Assembly (NCBI GenBank): GCA_003551785.1
Contig: PUNP01000549.1
Coordinates: forward strand, 1 to 5,842
Direction of reading: 5' to 3'
Length of the DNA: 5,842 nucleotides
Origin: Candidatus Brocadiaceae bacterium
GTDB taxonomy: Bacteria; Planctomycetota; Brocadiia; SM23-32
A program made the translations under genes and the position numbers. The notes below the pieces were generated by a model, which did no database searches, was not told the DNA's origin, and was given only the letters and a program-made list of their open reading frames with translations. Positions 4,681 through 5,842 of the stretch are shown piece by piece; the stretch's first letter is position 1, and the number at the start of each line of letters is the position of its first letter.

Positions 4681-5842
4681 ATGCATAAGAAAAAAGGGCC
4701 GGAAGTCAGATTAGGAAAGAGAAGCAGATCTAAAAAATTCATTAAGGAAAGTCCTTTCTTGATAGTGAGCTTCTTTTTTCATTTAGTTGTTCTCCTCTTG
4801 CTCGCTTTTATAACGGCTCAGGAGCCGCGTGAGGAAAGACAACGCATAGAAGTACAGGTGGAGGAAATGCCGGAAGAAGACATGGAGATGGAGCCGCTGA
4901 TTACAGAGGAAACTTTGTCTACAGATGCTGAAGCGGCCGGGGGGCCGGGAACTGAGGGGGCTGGAGAAGGGGCCGGTGAAGGATTTGAAGACGCAGCCGG
5001 TGATGTTGAGGGGCTCGATGCGCCAAGCGTTGATGTTTTAGGTATGAGCCAGGCAGTAGGAGAGGGAGCTGCCGGACAGTTCGAAGGCCGGAGCGGTGAG
5101 GGATTTGAAGTAACATCGGGCGAAGGTGAGGGCGTAGAGGGTGCCGTTGACCAATTTGCCGTTGCTACAATTAATGCTGCCTCCCAGGGGAAGACTCTAG
5201 TTGTCTTGAATATTGACCGCACGCGAAGCGTTATCTATTTAAATCTTCCCCGCCTGATCGAAAGGATGGACAATTACTTTGAATCTATTGACAGGAATTT
5301 GACCTCGGAGATGGTGGATAATGTTGAATGGATAGTTGTCGGTTACGGGGGGGATGTGGTTTTCCATACCAGTCCTTCGCAAGACCTTGAACATATCAAG
5401 TCAGCTCTTAGAGATGTAGATGTTTGCCCAACAGGTGAACAAAATTTAGGTGCGGCGCTCAATACTATCCTTGACAGATATGGCGATTACGGACATAGGG
5501 AAATGCTTGTAGCGACGATGACTGACGGCTATGGTTCCGATCTCAGGGATGCTTCTTTACTGGAAAGGTCAATACAGAGACTTAATGACAACCGTGCCTC
5601 GTTATACGTTTTCGGGCATGAAGCGGCATTTGCAAGTAATCGTAAACGTAAAAGCCTGGAATTGGACCCGGATCTGCTGCAACCGGAAGACAGGTCTGCG
5701 GTCAGAGGTTTTGAGGGAAGAACGATTCGTGATTGGGTTGATGCCGGGCCGGAAGCGCCACGCCGTGAGTTGTGGAGTGGAAACAGACATTGGGGATGGG
5801 ATGATCGCCATATGCCGCCTTCCGGGTTCGGGATGTATGCCA
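4681..5842 (+). CDS. membrane-anchored VWA domain protein, 3' end missing
   Basis: The frame stays open from ATG 4681 to the right edge: 387 residues, no stop. TAG at 4669-4671 makes this the first possible start. The ribosome site is unusual: AGAGG sits only 2 bases away, with a weaker AGGT at 7. Residues 1-23 are basic (cytoplasmic). Residues 25-45 form one membrane segment (PFLIVSFFFHLVVLLLLAFIT). Residues 48-78 are acidic, and residues 84-158 are a Gly/Glu/Ala linker. A VWA domain spans about 172-315, with MIDAS-like Asp179-x-Thr181-x-Ser183, Thr251 (PTGEQN) and Asp282 (MTDG). The tail has Trp/Pro-rich sequence and an SGFGMYA segment (381-387) that I recall from planctomycete VWA proteins. 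The topology puts the VWA domain outside the cytoplasmic membrane. Ser30-x3-His34 in the membrane helix matches the spacing in TonB and TolA. The substrate or partner is unknown. Confidence 0.85.
   Translation, partial: MHKKKGPEVRLGKRSRSKKFIKESPFLIVSFFFHLVVLLLLAFITAQEPREERQRIEVQVEEMPEEDMEMEPLITEETLSTDAEAAGGPGTEGAGEGAGEGFEDAAGDVEGLDAPSVDVLGMSQAVGEGAAGQFEGRSGEGFEVTSGEGEGVEGAVDQFAVATINAASQGKTLVVLNIDRTRSVIYLNLPRLIERMDNYFESIDRNLTSEMVDNVEWIVVGYGGDVVFHTSPSQDLEHIKSALRDVDVCPTGEQNLGAALNTILDRYGDYGHREMLVATMTDGYGSDLRDASLLERSIQRLNDNRASLYVFGHEAAFASNRKRKSLELDPDLLQPEDRSAVRGFEGRTIRDWVDAGPEAPRRELWSGNRHWGWDDRHMPPSGFGMYA
4975..5110 (+). repeat. paired 16-bp repeats in the VWA linker, 120 bp apart
   Basis: GGTGAAGGATTTGAAG (4975-4990) and GGTGAGGGATTTGAAG (5095-5110) differ at one base and are exactly 40 codons apart in the same frame. 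Both encode GEGFE. They lie within the Gly/Glu-rich linker and suggest an old internal duplication of linker units. The rest of the 40-codon unit is only loosely similar. Confidence 0.5.

Noticed and set aside
4818..5222. A 134-codon minus-strand open frame rich in Ser and Pro
   Set aside because: It is the antisense shadow of the Gly/Glu-rich linker of the VWA gene; the sense frame has a membrane anchor and a recognisable domain.

Overview
The window carries four protein genes, all on the + strand: the 3' two-thirds of uvrB, a short NfeD-type membrane protein gene, a complete compact aconitase gene, and the 5' part of a membrane-anchored von Willebrand factor A (VWA) protein gene that runs off the right edge. 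Uneven intergenic spaces separate them. The gaps and the separate candidate promoters suggest neighbouring transcription units rather than one tight operon.

Organism: a bacterium with genes of moderate GC and AT-rich spacers. The best lineage clue is the last gene. A single N-terminal membrane anchor, an acidic Gly/Glu-rich linker, a VWA domain and a late Ser-Gly-Phe-Gly-x-Tyr-Ala segment recall a type I know mainly from Planctomycetota. A relic of the small four-helix-bundle (23S rRNA intervening-sequence type) protein gene and poor Shine-Dalgarno usage are compatible with that, perhaps an anaerobic Phycisphaerae-like lineage. This is recalled from family knowledge, not searched. The aconitase type is shared by many phyla and does not discriminate.

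Layout. 1-1385: UvrB helicase core and the C-terminal UVR coiled coil. 1386-1937: a 552-bp non-coding stretch with a hairpin just after uvrB, a decayed four-helix-bundle gene start, a 75-bp element with 8-bp terminal inverted repeats, a second palindrome, and a candidate promoter and ribosome binding site. 1938-2417: NfeD-like protein with three predicted membrane segments and an OB-fold tail. 2418-2646: a spacer with a foldable inverted-repeat structure and a candidate promoter. 2647-4557: aconitase with its cluster cysteines and the active-site residues I could align. 4558-4680: short spacer. 4681-5842: VWA protein, 3' end missing.

The genes do not form one evident pathway: they cover DNA repair, membrane quality or organisation, the TCA cycle, and an unknown membrane-linked function. 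The most interesting observation is that the membrane segment of the VWA protein has the Ser-x3-His spacing of the TonB and TolA anchors. This suggests coupling to an ExbB/ExbD- or TolQ/TolR-type proton channel, a testable hypothesis.
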